Part shown: positions 36,561-48,033 of the stretch, one piece after another
Numbering within the stretch: the stretch's first letter is position 1
Layout: each line of letters opens with the position of its first letter
Assembly: GCA_017311185.1 (NCBI GenBank)
Contig: JAESUZ010002554.1
Location: forward strand, 1,116,001 to 1,180,000
DNA from: Proteles cristata cristata
Taxonomy: Eukaryota; Chordata; Mammalia; Carnivora; Hyaenidae
Direction of reading: 5' to 3'
DNA: 64,000 bases
Notes under the pieces: generated by a model
Databases searched by the model: none
Told to the model about the DNA's origin: nothing
What the model saw: only the letters and a program-made list of their open reading frames with translations
Program-made: the position numbers and the translations under genes

Positions 36561-38055
36561 CAGTGTAGGTAGCAGAGCACATAGTCAAGCTCAACAAGTC
36601 TCCTGCTCCCCTGAGCCAGGCTGCCTCCTAGCAGAATCTGGGCATGGACCAGAGGAAGCGTTTCTGAAGTCAGTTGTTTTTATGCCACATTCTAAGAGGG
36701 AGATGATGTTGTCCTCACCATCCCTACTAGGGATAAGCAGTGACAAAGTCCTCATCCTACTAATGCAAAAATGAACCACAAAGAACAGAAACAGTGCAGA
36801 ATGGGGCCTTTGCAATCATCTAATCTAATGTCTTCATCAGATAGCTAAATAAATTGGCGAGAATTCACTCTGTTTAATTGAGAGACAGACATCTTTTGAG
36901 GTTTGCCTTTTAGATTTACCTCTGTGGGCACTTTGCATCTCAGCGCACACTAACAGAGCAAAGCCCTGGGGTGAGGGAGGTGAAAGTCCCAGGCTGGGAA
37001 GTGCTGGACAGTCGTGGTGGTAAATGTATTCAAACTAAAGCTGAAAACATTCCACTCCCACGCCACCAAAGAAAAACCAAGATTGCTTCCGTCTCCCTCT
37101 GGCTCTCAGGTGGTTCCTAAGACCATGAAGCTGGTGGGAAGGGAGAGGCTCCCCCTTTTTCCCAAGTTCTGTGCTAGTTCCATCAGCCAGGAGCACATGA
37201 ATGAGAAAGGGAAAGGAGGAGGCTCTGTGGTTTCTGGGAAAGAGGAGGGCACTGTTCCTGGCCAACTTCTTTCTCTCGCACATAGGGTACAACTTTCTCC
37301 CTGTTGACAGATAATTGAAAATTTTCCCTTCTGGAGTGTTCTGACCACCTTCCAGTTTTAAGAGGAATTTCAGGATACCACTGCCCTTTCTGAAAAATTT
37401 TCCCTCAGGCAGACTGCCATTATCAACAGTAGGTAAATATTCACTGCAAAGTAACTTCGTGTGTTTTATTTTTTGTCATGCCAACATATGAATTTAATTT
37501 AGAATACTAATGGGCACAGTAAACACTTGACTATTATTTGCTCTGTTTTCTTTTTTGAATAAAGAAAAATTAATTTTTAGTTTAAGTCATAAAGTGTAAT
37601 TTGCTGCTGTAATGTAAACTACTCCATACTTTGTTCTTCATCTGGGCCCTGGACATCACACTAAGCATGTCTGTGAGAGGCCAACCTTTGAATTGCTAAT
37701 TAGATCACTAGTGATTTATTTTTTAAATAAATAGACCCATCTGTATTACTTCAGAACCTGAAACCACAGATGGTCTATTTTTATTCATCAAACTTCAAGG
37801 TTTACTTTCCTGTGGAATATTAAAGATCTTTCTGTAGAAATGACTAAGATTTTAGAAATTTCCCTTGTAACTTTGTAGAACGTGTTAACATATACAAGCC
37901 ATCTGAAAGGCTCTTTGATGTTTAGAAGCTGTCATATTACCGATCCTTGGTCTTTAAAAGTTACACGTGGAACCATTCCTGTTCTAAGTTATTCCTTCCT
38001 CTCCAGCCTCCAAAATGATTAAATGCTAAGTTTCACTTCTTCAGGTACTCAAAAC
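36561..38055. other. Unassigned intergenic stretch, SINE-free
   Basis: No repeat recognised. 37430-37880 is AT-rich with many short stops. Overlapping ORFs at 37014-37348 on both strands have no family features. Confidence 0.5.
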
Positions 38056-38059
38056 CGGG

Positions 38060-38550
38060 TGCTAGCTTAATCACTTCTACTTGGAAACATTTCTTGACCC
38101 CCCAACAAAGTTAGCTTCCTCCCGATGTGCCCCTATAGCTCATACTTTAAGACAGGGCCCGCTTTAACTCTCTGTCTTGGCTAGAATGTAAGCTCTAACA
38201 GGTCCATGTCAGGTCAGTCTAGTTGACCACTCTAACTGCAGAATCTAGCACTGTGCTAAATAGTAAGTAGGCGTGGAATAATCAAAAGAAGGTTTCATTC
38301 ATCCCATCTGAACTCTTACCTAGCACTAGTACTTGACATTATGCAAAACCTCTCTGCTCCCTTCCCTAGAATTGCCTTCCCAGTGGGAGTGCTTCCTCTC
38401 ATCCCCTTCCTCCTTTTCCTTTGCTCTTCCAGTGGCTTCTTTCCTTCTGCCTTATTTCTCTATCAGTTCCCTACATTCTAGACTAGTCCATCTCCTCCCT
38501 GCCAGCACGCGGTAGACACTTGATAAAATATGTGTCGAATGAATCAAAGG
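38060..38550 (+). mobile_element. L2 3' end fragments (two)
   Basis: GGCTAGAATGTAAGCTCTAA and TAGCACTGTGCTAAATAGTA (38180-38280), then CGGTAGACACTTGATAAAAT followed by ATGTGTCGAATGAATC (38510-38547), are two L2 3' termini in tandem. Confidence 0.65.
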
Positions 38551-41195
38551 ATGCCATGCTTCAAGCTCCCCTGGGGAAACGTTATCCATCTCCATAGTTT
38601 TGATAATTATGTTAAACTGAGGAAGTCTAAAAATCTACCCCTAAACTAAATTCCTCACCTGGGCAACAAACCTGTGTCTCCACACGCACCCGTATGTCAG
38701 TCTGCTGACAACTACGCTTAGGATTTCCAATTAAGAAGCAGATTAATCAAATGCAATTATCTCCTTTCCCTCTCCAACCTCTGCTAAAGTGGCAAAGGAA
38801 TTTCTTAAAGAAAAAAAAAAGGTACAAATCCACAAGGGCAAGGAGAACAGAATACAATAGCTACTTGAAGATTTCAATTCTGGAAGGTAGAAAGTGGATG
38901 GAGGTAAAATGACTGTGTTAGGACAGTATGGATGAAGCATTTTTTCCCCTCATCTCTAAGAATACTAATGATAGTTGCAGTTTTTCCTTCTTTTTAAATT
39001 GACTCTGGTTCCTCCAGGTGCTTGTTTTCCTTCCTTTTTCTTTTACTGTTTAAAGGTTTCTAAAACCTGGCGTAGGGAGGGAACTGATTCAGCCTACAGA
39101 AATTGCACATGGAGACCCCAGCTACCGAGGAGTCAGAGCTCATGAACTGGCTGGGCTGGAACACTGTGACGTGATAGCTTACATTATGAACGGTGATACA
39201 TGGAGCCACCTTCCAGACACTACTCAGGAAAACCAGCTGCTGGCTTATATCCCCCAGGAAGATTAGAAGATTCTTCTCTAGGCCTCAGGAGAAGACTTCC
39301 AAGTATTTGGAGGCTTCCTCAACAACAAACAAAATCCACCATCAACAAGCCTGCCTGTGCCCACACAGCTTCCACTCAGCTTTTTAATGCCCCTTTCTTA
39401 AGTATGAACAGACAGGGATTCATAGTATGAACATAAATGTCAGACAGGGATTAACAAACGTTTGAGGACCAAAAAAAAAAGAGAGAGAGAGAGAAAAAGA
39501 AAGAAAAAAAGGACACCTGGAGGAAACACAGCCAATTAAGAAAGGCAAGAAAATGCAATTGGTAAGAAAAGATATTACAACCATAAAATAAGTATAGGAT
39601 GGTATGAAAAAGGAATAAACAGAAAAAAGAGAGCATGTTTGGTATTTAAGATGAGGTCGCCGTAAAAAACTTAGAAGAAAAAATTAGAAGATGACATCAA
39701 AGAAATCTCAGTCTCTCATCCTAGAGAGGAGGCGGGGATTGAAGGGACAAATAAAAAAAAAAAAATAGAGAACTGATTCAGGAACACTAATAACTGCCTG
39801 AACAAACTGCAGGAAAAAAGGGAACAAAGGATATTGTGGGAAGGAAATTATCAAAGAAATAATACAAGTAAATGTCCCCCAGGGAGCAGGACCCGGAAGG
39901 GAGAGAGAAGTGAGGCAAACCGGTTTTCCATAAAAAAAAATTTTAGTATGATTTGATATTGAAGCCGTGCATATATACTGCCTTCATTATTCATTAGCAA
40001 CTTAATAGGAGAGAAAACCCCTCTGTACCAAATGTGTTCTTTTCTGTATTCCCTCTCTCCACTAATATCAGTGTCAGTTACCTGATACGACCCTTCCCAA
40101 GTTCTACTTTGGATAGGTTTTTCACACATGCCTCCTCTCTATTCTACTGCTCCCTTCTGATCCTGACACCTCTCCAGGGACTGGTTACATAATACCATTA
40201 CCAGTGGCTCTGTCTTTAGTCTCTACTCCCTGCCCAGCCCCCACCCCCCAAGCATTCTGCTATTGCCATGCCTGAGCGGACTCCTGAAAATGCTCTTCCT
40301 TTACGGCCCCTCCAACTTTCAACGGTGTACCTCAAGGCTTGGGATTAGTGGGTAGCTCTGATCACTGCTGCCACTTTCAAACCGCTTCATCTCCTACCCC
40401 CTCAAGACTCAGTTCTTCTGAAGGATGTCAGCTGACCACACTAGCCAACACTGCTCTTTCCGACTGCCTCATGGCCAAGTCATCCTGGTTACTGAAAGTC
40501 TACCACTGAGCTCACCATCTTCTAACATTACTGTCATAATTCTTGACAACCGTAACAACCATATATAAAAAATCCCCCCAAATCCTGGCCTGTTGGTTTC
40601 TTAATTTCCTCAGTTGCATCCATAGACTCCATCTGGGCCATCCACTGCCATGGTCATAGTTTGATCTCAGCATCACCGCCATCTGCTCCTAGCTCTCCAG
40701 CTTCCCTCCAGCATCTCCAACCCAGCATTCTGCAAGAGCACTGGAGGTACTCTCCAGATGAAAACCTTCCTCACCATCCACCATCATCCCTCTTAGATGC
40801 CATGTTTCAGTGCTCTAATCACTCCCGGAAAACACTCTCCAAATGCTTTATTCTGTTCTCCCTCCATCCTACTTGCCCTCCTTGTCCAACCCCAATTAAG
40901 CCCAACTCTGCTCCTAATCCCAAGCAGCTAAGCTTTTCTCCAGAAATGGAGTAAAACATGAGAGTTCTGCTCATTGGTCCCATTTGGGACCAAAAATATC
41001 AAATGGCAACAGCATTGCTCATCAGTAAATCCCATTAATTTCTCTGGTAAATTTGTTTTCCCCCCACCCCCAGCAAGATGCTCATTTTCTCTTACCTTTC
41101 CCTTTTCTCTCCTACTTGTAACAACTTCTATCCCTCTACTTGCCTCCCTTCACACTTGAGAACCCAGAGCTCCCACACAAGAACTACCTCTCTCA
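38551..41195. other. Unassigned intergenic stretch, SINE-free
   Basis: Contains A/GA-rich tracts at 39468-39510 and 39747-39766 and C-rich pyrimidine text from 40,140 on. The part after 40,600 may be further decayed L2. No exon-like structure found; ORFs 40661-40954 and 39851-40129 have no motif. Confidence 0.45.
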
Positions 41196-41199
41196 TCTT

Positions 41200-42890
41200 C
41201 CTACCACCGATGTTTTTAACTCAGCAACAGCTAAACTGACACACACTGCGTTCTCTCCTGTCAACATGGAGGAAATTCCCTTGCTTCTACGTAAGCATTC
41301 CTAAAACCATCCTTGATCTCTCCTAACTCTTCACGTCCCCTCTTTTACCCTGATTATTAACATCAGCACAGAAATATGTTTCATATCACCCACGCTGAAG
41401 TGAAACAAAAACTGTCCTTGACCTTATGTCCTCCTCTAGTTCCCATCCCATAAGTCCTCCTCTCCACAATAAAACTTCTCCCAAGAGCTGTCTTCACATA
41501 GAGTCTCTATGTTCTCACCTGCATTCTCTCTTCAACTTTGACTGCAGCTTCATACCAGTTTTTCATTTTTCTATTAAGTTTACTTATTTTGAGAAAGATA
41601 ATAGCGGGGTCAAGAATAACCTTCCTTCATCTTACCACATCCAGTTATGAAGGCTCTTTCCAGCACTTCCAGTTCTCTTAAGCAGCAATGGACAGACATC
41701 ACAACTCCTTGCTTCTGGATCACACCCCACTGGGTCTCCATCAACCTCACAGAATGCTCCTTCTCAGGATCCTTGCTGGCTGTTCTATTTCTAAATACCA
41801 GTATACTGAGCCCTCTCTTTTTATTGTCTGAACTCTCCCTAGGTAATGTGAACAGTCCTATGCTTCTAAATACCACTTGTATACTAATGTTGCTTAAATG
41901 TCTCTCTCGAACTTGGCTGTCTCCTGAGCATCAGACACAAATATCTAACTGCCATCTCGCTAGGCTATTAAGTTGGTACTGCAAACCTAAGAGATCTAGG
42001 TCAGAATACTTAAGGATTCCTCTCTCCCCATCTCAGCAATGAACCTGCTCCTACCGCATCTTTTGATTTCTGTAATATGAAATTCACCCAGCTGATCAGG
42101 CATAAAAACTAGAAGCCATATCTGATTTTTCCTCCTTCCCTCAACCTGACATCCAAATGTTAGCAGCCCTGTTTGTTCAACCGCCAAAATATATTCCAAG
42201 TCCATTTCTACATCTTACCATGCTGCTGCTGCCTCCTTACTCCAAACTATCATGATTTCTTTTCCTGGATGCTGCAAAATCCTCCCCATGAGTCTCCCTG
42301 CCTTGATTCTTTGTCCTCAACAAGCCAATTTCCTTACAGCAGCCAGAGTAATCTCAAAGTATAAACCAGATGATATCAATTCCCTTCTTAAAACCTTCCA
42401 GAGGCTTCTCAATATAATTAGAATAAAATCTGATCTAGTGAACTCAGGATTATATATACTCTGACCCTCCAACCTTAACTCCTACTATTTTCCCCATCAC
42501 TGGCTCCTCTCCAGCCACACGGGCTTTTTGTCAAATACAGCAAACTCATTTTTGCTCTAGGGCCTCTGTACTGGCTGTTCCCTCTGACTGGGTATCTCTT
42601 TCCCCAGGTTTTAGCACGGCTGACTCAGCTATACGTTACCAGCTCAGAGAAGCCCATCCATCTAAAGTAGTGGACTCCGTCCTCCACTGTTACTATTTAT
42701 CACAATATTCTGTCTTATTTTCTTTACAGCCAAATAAAATGCTGTTTGTTTACATGTTTAGTATGCTTTCCATCCCGGTCACAAAAGACTCTAGCAGGCA
42801 GGGGCTCTCTTATGTACAGATAAACTTCCAGTCTCTAGAATACTTACTAGCACCTATTAGATATTCAACAAGTATTTACTGAAGCGATTT
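41200..42890 (+). mobile_element. Long L2 copy, sense, about 1.7 kb
   Basis: GTGAACTCAGGATTATATAT, GGGCCTCTGTACTGGCTGTT, CCTCTGACTGGGTATCTCTT and the terminus ATTAGATATTCAACAAGTAT follow L2; the 3' half (42300-42890) is clear, the 5' part less so. The 131-codon ORF at 41647-42042 lies in it and is not a gene. Confidence 0.75.
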
Positions 42891-43625
42891 GAAAGAAATG
42901 AATACAGTATTCCCTTTCTATTTTTAGCATAGGAGTAAATGAGAGTCCATCTCAAGCATTGAGCAGTTAACTTACTGTTGGTGTATTCTCAGTCAGGACC
43001 AGTCTGTTAACTGAAGTCAGTTATTATGTAAACCAATTCTCACTAAAGACAAAGAAGATTGGTATATCTTATCAGTATCATCATACAAAAAAAGAAATAA
43101 ACTTACATTTTTAGGTACTTCCACTTATTATTTTATAACCCCATGATAAGCTTCTAAATTAGATAAGGTATTGAACATTGAAAAGAATGAGGCATCTTCC
43201 AGATAAGTAGACATAAAACCAGGACTCACAGACTTAGGTTTACAATACCTGTATTCTTTCCATCGGATCATGAATTTGTTGACATTATAGGTTACCTAGA
43301 TATTTAGAGCCCTTCGAATCAAAGTGGTAGTAAAAGTCAGATTTTTAAAACCTCAACAGAAATTTCAAATGTTATAGTGTCGTTTGTAATGCCTAAAATA
43401 TCAAGTATCCAGACATCAAGAACAATGGATTTGGGTTAAAAACACTAACCTCCTGGTGATCAGATATTTTAAGTTTCCAATGAATAAAAATGGGACTTTA
43501 ATAGTAAATAAGTCTGGTAATCAAAATCTTTTTACAATGTATCACTGGAGCAGTAAAACAGGACATCACACATCCTTGGGGTCAAGTCCAAATTCTGCAG
43601 CACACAGAGCCTTTTTACTCTGACC
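42891..43625. other. Unassigned AT-rich stretch
   Basis: Nothing recognised. Confidence 0.5.
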
Positions 43626-43629
43626 CCTG

Positions 43630-43798
43630 CTTCTCTCTCAGCTACTTCTTGCCGCATGTTAATGAGGATGGTCAGCCTCATGACCATCCAGAAAACTCCT
43701 GCTTATTTTTTACCAGCTCAAATGTCACCTCTTCTTTGTAGCCTTTCTTAATCCCTTCATAGGCTGAATTACTCTCCTCTATGCTCCCACATGAACTT
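43630..43798 (+). mobile_element. L2 fragment
   Basis: CTCAAATGTCACCTCTTCTT then TGTAGCCTTTCTTAATCCCT is typical of L2 upstream of its 3' end. Confidence 0.65.
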
Positions 43799-43811
43799 TG
43801 AACTTGATTTT

Positions 43812-43999
43812 TTTTTAGTGTTTGAAAGAGAGAGTAAGTGAGGGAGGAGCAAAGAGAGAGGGAGACACAGAATGTGAAGCAGGCTCTAGGCTCTGAGCAC
43901 TCAACACAAAGCCCGATGCAGGGCTCAAACCCACAAACTGTGAGATCATGATCTGAGCTTAAGTCAGATGCTTAACCAACCGAGCCACCTAGGTGCCCC
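43812..43999 (-). mobile_element. CAN SINE inserted in L2
   Basis: Antisense copy with target duplication GAACTTGATTTTT at 43799 and 44001. Confidence 0.94.
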
Positions 44000-44151
44000 T
44001 GAACTTGATTTTTAAGCAGTTGTATTATAGCATTTGGTCTGTTATAGGTTTTCCTGGCTAGGCCAAAAATGTTGACTGAATTAAAGAAACATGTCATTTA
44101 AATTCCTAAATCAGTATGCAAATCATTTGTCACAGAGCAGATGTTGCATTA

Positions 44152-44484
44152 CAGTAGACCTCCTCTTATCTGTGGGGATGTGTTCCAAGACCCTTCCCTA
44201 GTGGATGTCTGAAACCACAGATAGTTAAGTACCAAGGCCCAGATATACTGGTTTTCCCTATACTCTACATACATACCTCTGATGAAGTTTAACTTATAAA
44301 TTAGGAACAGTGATAGATTAACAATATAGAACAAATTATAACAATATACTGTAATAAACTATATGAATGTGGTCTCTCTTTCAAAATACCTTATTGTACT
44401 ACAGTTACCCTTCTTTGGGTTAGCGGTTGACCACAGGTAACTAAAGCCGTGGAAAGTGAAACCACAGATTAGGGGGGACTGCTG
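44152..44484 (+). mobile_element. Tigger-type (TcMar) non-autonomous DNA transposon
   Basis: About 330 bases with terminal inverted repeats: CAGTAGACCTCCTCTTATCT at the left and the complement-like AGATTAGGGGGGACTGCTG at the right, flanked by TA on both sides. Interior phrases GTGTTCCAAGACCCTTCCCT and GGATGTCTGAAACCACAGAT are characteristic. No transposase frame. Confidence 0.88.
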
Positions 44485-44486
44485 TA

Positions 44487-44983
44487 ATATTGGTCAAACT
44501 AATTAATTACTGATTGAACAAAAAGTCTTATTAGAATTACAGTTATAGCTAGAAGTTACCTAAATACCTGAATCTACCGTGTGAAACTGAAGGTTTCTTA
44601 AATATAACATATATCTAAGCCCCCAGGAATTCAGGCCTATGTATACTTAGCAATAAGCAACACACAAATTTATCGCTTCACTGGCAAACTGTACATTCTC
44701 CCCACAGAGGTGAATTTGCTCAAGTGGAATGGTCGTCTGGAAATATCACTGTGTCTAAGAGGTTCTGAGAAGGATGGTCAGGCTTATAAATTTCACCACT
44801 GTTCTGCCCCAAAAAACCCTACTGATGCCTCCCAAACTGTTTTCTGCTTAGAAACGAATTTTCGTAGATCTCTGATGACATGAATACCCTTCAGAGATCC
44901 TACTGCCGTTTCTTTGCGTTGGTCAACACCAAATGTACATTAGTCACTAGAAACTTGGCAAATTACTAACCTACCAGAAATAT
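44487..44983. other. Unassigned stretch
   Basis: Nothing recognised. Confidence 0.5.
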
Positions 44984-45000
44984 GGAATATGCATATTCTA

Positions 45001-45253
45001 TTTTTTTTAATGTTTTATTTATTTCTGAGAGAGAGACAGAGAGACATAGAGAGAGAGAGATAGCATGAGCAGGGGAGGAGAGACAGCATGAGCAGGAGAG
45101 GGTCAGAGAGGGAGATACAGAATCTGAAACAGGCTCCAGGCTCTGAGCTAGCTGTCAGCACAGAGCCCAACGCGGGGCTTGAACCCACGAACCGTGAGAT
45201 CATGACCTGAGCAGAAGTCAGACGCTTAACTGACTGAGCCACCTAGGCGCCCG
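45001..45253 (-). mobile_element. CAN SINE with internal duplication
   Basis: Antisense copy with target duplication GGAATATGCATATTCTA / GGAATGTGAATATTCTA. The segment around AGCATGAGCAGG is present twice (45062 and 45083), making the copy longer than normal. Confidence 0.94.
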
Positions 45254-45270
45254 GGAATGTGAATATTCTA

Positions 45271-45909
45271 AATAGGAATCACTTTTAAATGAATTTACTG
45301 AACTTTATATTGCCACAACAATTCTACATTTCTTAATGGTCCCAAAAAAAGACAGACTTTTAAAATTTAGTAAAAAGTGCTGAGTGCTATTTCAATAATC
45401 TGAATCTTTGAACTACTTTCCTTATTATGTATTTATTAATAAGATCTTAGCTTCAATAAATATCACTTAACCTTTAACATTAAAAAATAATGTACTGCTA
45501 ATCTTAATTCCAAAATTAACTACCTAATCATAATAAATGTCTAAGTATTTGTATGAAGTATAGCAAAATATTACTGTCTCAAGATTGCTACGTATTAACT
45601 TAAGATCCAGAGCCTATAACAATATTTTTAAATTTCCCTTTTAAAAACTCAACTCTCACTTCTTTGTAACAAAAAACATGCCTCTAGTTATTTAAAAATA
45701 TTTACATAAGGAAAAATACACCAAAAGCTATCGACGAAGACTGTTTTTGATTACTCTAAGAGTCTAACCCATTTAGATTCTTCTAGAGTTATTTTGAGCA
45801 TGCAGTTTAGAAATGCTTATTTGAACAATTTAAGCTTAATCTTACTATGTTCATAAACATAAACACAAACACAGAGTATGAAAGAACACAACACAAATTA
45901 TTGGTTTTA
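45271..45909. other. AT-rich stretch downstream of CCDC34
   Basis: No repeat recognised. Holds the distal poly(A) candidate and GU-rich tracts on the minus strand. Confidence 0.55.
45432..45437 (-). promoter_or_regulatory. Alternative poly(A) signal AATAAA, distal
   Basis: A canonical AATAAA on the minus strand about 780 bases beyond the CCDC34 stop. The surroundings are AT-rich and no strong GU-rich element was noticed after it, so it is listed only as a distal alternative. Confidence 0.3.
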
Positions 45910-45927
45910 CTGGTATTACAATGTAGT

Positions 45928-45933
45928 TTTAAT
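45928..45933 (-). promoter_or_regulatory. Candidate poly(A) signal ATTAAA for CCDC34
   Basis: Reads ATTAAA on the minus strand, about 285 bases after the stop. GU-rich tracts follow at the right distance: TTTGTGTTGTGT within 45882-45897 and a second near 45860-45875. Signal plus downstream element makes this the best site in the region. ATTAAA is the commonest natural variant of AATAAA. Confidence 0.65.
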
Positions 45934-45966
45934 ACAAGCTGTAATATAAACACAATTGTTAGATAT

Positions 45967-46029
45967 CTTATAACTTAAGGTTATAAGTTATAACCTTATA
46001 ACTTCAAGGTTATAAGATCAACCTTGAAG
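45967..46029. repeat. Cluster of overlapping inverted repeats in the CCDC34 3' UTR
   Basis: The unit CTTATAAC and its complement GTTATAAG alternate. CTTATAAC at 45967-45974 pairs with 45980-45987. AAGGTTATAA (45977-45986) pairs with TTATAACCTT (45988-45997) around one base. CTTATAAC at 45995-46002 pairs with 46009-46016. CTTCAAGGTT (46002-46011) pairs perfectly with AACCTTGAAG (46020-46029) over an 8-base loop. The pairings exclude one another, so the RNA could switch between hairpins. The cluster ends about 35 bases from the ATTAAA signal. Confidence 0.9.
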
Positions 46030-46215
46030 CACTTATAAAAATGAAAATGTATAAAACATCTTCCTCAATTAACTCTAAGGACAACATACACAAATGCAAA
46101 AACATGAACCTGTTCATAATCACATCAAATCTTGAGCTGTTGCTAAGCAGTAAAAAACTATTCTAACTTTAAAATTAAATAGCTCCAGGTAAAAACATGC
46201 AATTTCCCATATCCA

Positions 46216-46430
46216 CTATCTTTGTATTCTGCACAGAGTTCCAAGGCAAAGATTGTTTCTGGCTTTCTGAACCACAAGAGACGATGACCTGTGTGGCTGA
46301 CTTATCACAGGCCTTTTAGTCTTCTTTCCTGATGGGTCCTTAGCTTCTTTGGAAGGAGGCATATGAATGGGTTTCCATGGAATTGGGTTATAAAAGGCTG
46401 GTTCCGGATAAGAATTTCCACTGTAAAAAT
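46216..46430 (-). CDS. CCDC34: CCDC34 last coding exon, proline-rich basic C-terminus
   Basis: This 215-base coding part gives, with the base carried over, 71 residues and a TGA stop at 46216-46218. It starts DFYSGNSYPEPAFYNP, a tyrosine- and proline-rich stretch that ends the helix. It then becomes basic (GKKTKRP) and finishes SSSLVVQKARNNLCLGTLCRIQR, the best identifier of the gene. The acceptor chosen is ATTTTAG with the exon starting at 46430, since only this one keeps the carried-over frame. A second AG ten bases further in (exon start 46420) looks good but shifts the frame and stops after about 38 codons. The region upstream in this frame (to 46482) is intron, not protein. Confidence comes from the in-frame join and the recognisable C-terminus. 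Confidence 0.95.
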
Positions 46431-47891
46431 CTAAAATTATTAAAAAGTCAGAACAAAACAAGAAAAAACTTCTTGAGATCAAAGAAACTACTTATTTTTA
46501 AATTCCTAGAGAAATTTTACAGTATGAAAAGGGCAAAAATATCACTGACAAGCCAATTTAATCCACAAAAATATTTTCAAATAAGTAACATTTTTCAAAC
46601 ACAGTAAGTGTTACAGTAAAAATTAAAATATAAATGATAATTCTAGAAGTCCAGAGTGTTCTTAATATCTATATAAATAAAACCTCATATAAAAATTTTC
46701 CTAAGAAATCCCTTTTTGAAGTCTTAAATTGAACAAAATCTTTATTTTCTTAACTCAGTCTGGGAAACCACTGATTCTGTACTAGTTTTCCCTAATCAGA
46801 TACGAAACTTTAGAGGGAAAAAAAAGTATATTGCAATATTGCATATTTAGCTCAAGTGAACAAAACTCTTGTTCATGACGATTCTAAATTACTACCAAAT
46901 TGGTCAGATTTCATAATATCACTATAATTTTGATTATTAATAGTAGTAGAGTACTTGCAGACAAAAGTATACTTGAACAAATCTCATTTAAATTGCAAAA
47001 AGTTTAATAAAATAATCCATTATTTTAGCAAATAACTTCTAGTAAATATGTATATTCCCACCTAAAGTTTTAACTTTACTATCCAATCATTTGGTCAAAA
47101 CCACTGTGTATTACTATTTTTTTCAGACAGAAAAAGAAGCAAAGGGGGTAAACCACACCTAGGGCCTAGGAGCTGTAATGGATGACTTCTGTGACATGTG
47201 GGAGAGGCCTGAACCCTGACAGCAGGAATGCGTCCTTCAGACACTGGCAACCCACTTTGACTACAGAGATATGTCAACACACACTTCACCGAGATGGTCA
47301 AAACAAAGTCTGGAATATGTTCTATTGTGTGAACAGAACAGAATGGGAGTATTTTTTAATAATAAATCACTTAAACAAGTGAAGGCAGCTGTCAGCAAGG
47401 CCTGAGCTTCCAACATGCAGCACAAAGAAAAACACGCCGTGCCATTTCTAATGCGAGCAAGCCCGAAGACCCACCGGTTCTGTGCTGGGGTCACATGCTG
47501 TGCCCAACTCTGCCCTGCAAAACAAATGTGCCAAAGACGCTGCAGGTTCTGCCTCCGGGAGGGTTACAAGAAGGGGAGGAAGAACGGCCCCCTAAATACA
47601 TCCTCCTTAAGGCTTCGAAAACCAAAATGTAAGAAAGTTTTAATGTGTTTCTTAACGTTAGAAATCATTACTTTTCCAACTACTGCCTTTAAAATATACC
47701 GGACTTATAGAGAATGACAATACATTTATGGTATCTCAATAGGAACACAGTGTGTTAGAATCTTCCAGAAAATAGTAATTTGAAAGAAAAATGATTTTTA
47801 CACATTTCTATTTCTGTCAAAAGGAAACATAACATATAATATTTGCTCCTGCAAGCCATATTTATGTAAGCCACATAACAGTAAAACCAAC
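46431..47891 (-). other. CCDC34 intron (1.5 kb), repeat-free
   Basis: Runs from the GTTGGT donor to the ATTTTAG acceptor. I recognise no SINE, LINE or other repeat, unusual for this window. ORFs at 47182-47717 on the plus strand have no family features. Its first 137 bases stay open in the frame of the upstream exon. Confidence 0.85.
47639..47644 (-). promoter_or_regulatory. Possible intronic poly(A) signal ATTAAA
   Basis: Minus-strand ATTAAA about 110 bases after the stop (47755-47757) that would be reached if the GTTGGT donor were not used. It could serve a shorter alternative transcript. No transcript evidence is available. Confidence 0.25.
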
Positions 47892-48033
47892 CTGTAAGTT
47901 TTCCGTTGGCATAACCATAGCCCTTTGCAGCTGGACGAGGTTTATTTTTTGCATTTTCCAACCATTCCTTAAACTTTTTCTCTGCTATTTCCTTTTTTTC
48001 CTGTAATTCAGCTTGCCGTTGTTTTTCTTTTTC
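47892..48033 (-). CDS. CCDC34: CCDC34 coding exon, third EW module and hinge
   Basis: This 142-base exon encodes 47 residues plus the first base of a split codon. It begins EKEKQRQAELQEKK, carries the third motif FKEWLENAKNK (E-W-L at residues 23-25), and then leaves the coiled coil with a Pro/Gly/Tyr-rich stretch, KPRPAAKGYGYANGKLT. The acceptor is CATTTTAAG above 48033. The donor is ACAG followed by GTTGGT (GT at 47891-47890), weaker than the others because +3 is T, not A or G. The leftover G joins AT of the last exon to make an aspartate codon. If the donor is not used, the frame stays open for 45 more codons to a stop at 47755-47757, which would give a different C-terminus. Confidence 0.93.

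Larger units (their letters stand above)
45910..46215 (-). other. CCDC34: Inferred CCDC34 3' UTR
   Basis: This is the minus-strand stretch from the stop codon to the likely cleavage region about 15-20 bases past the ATTAAA signal. It is AT-rich, free of felid SINEs, and contains the inverted-repeat cluster at 45967-46029. If the first signal is skipped, an AATAAA at 45432-45437 would give a 3' UTR about 0.5 kb longer. The end point is inferred; no transcript data are available here. Confidence 0.6.

Noticed and set aside
41647..42042. 131-codon plus-strand ORF
   Set aside because: Lies in a long L2 copy; no domain and no splice structure.
47182..47717. Overlapping plus-strand ORFs in the CCDC34 last intron as an antisense gene
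   Set aside because: No recognised motif, no splice or poly(A) signals of note, and length is within chance.
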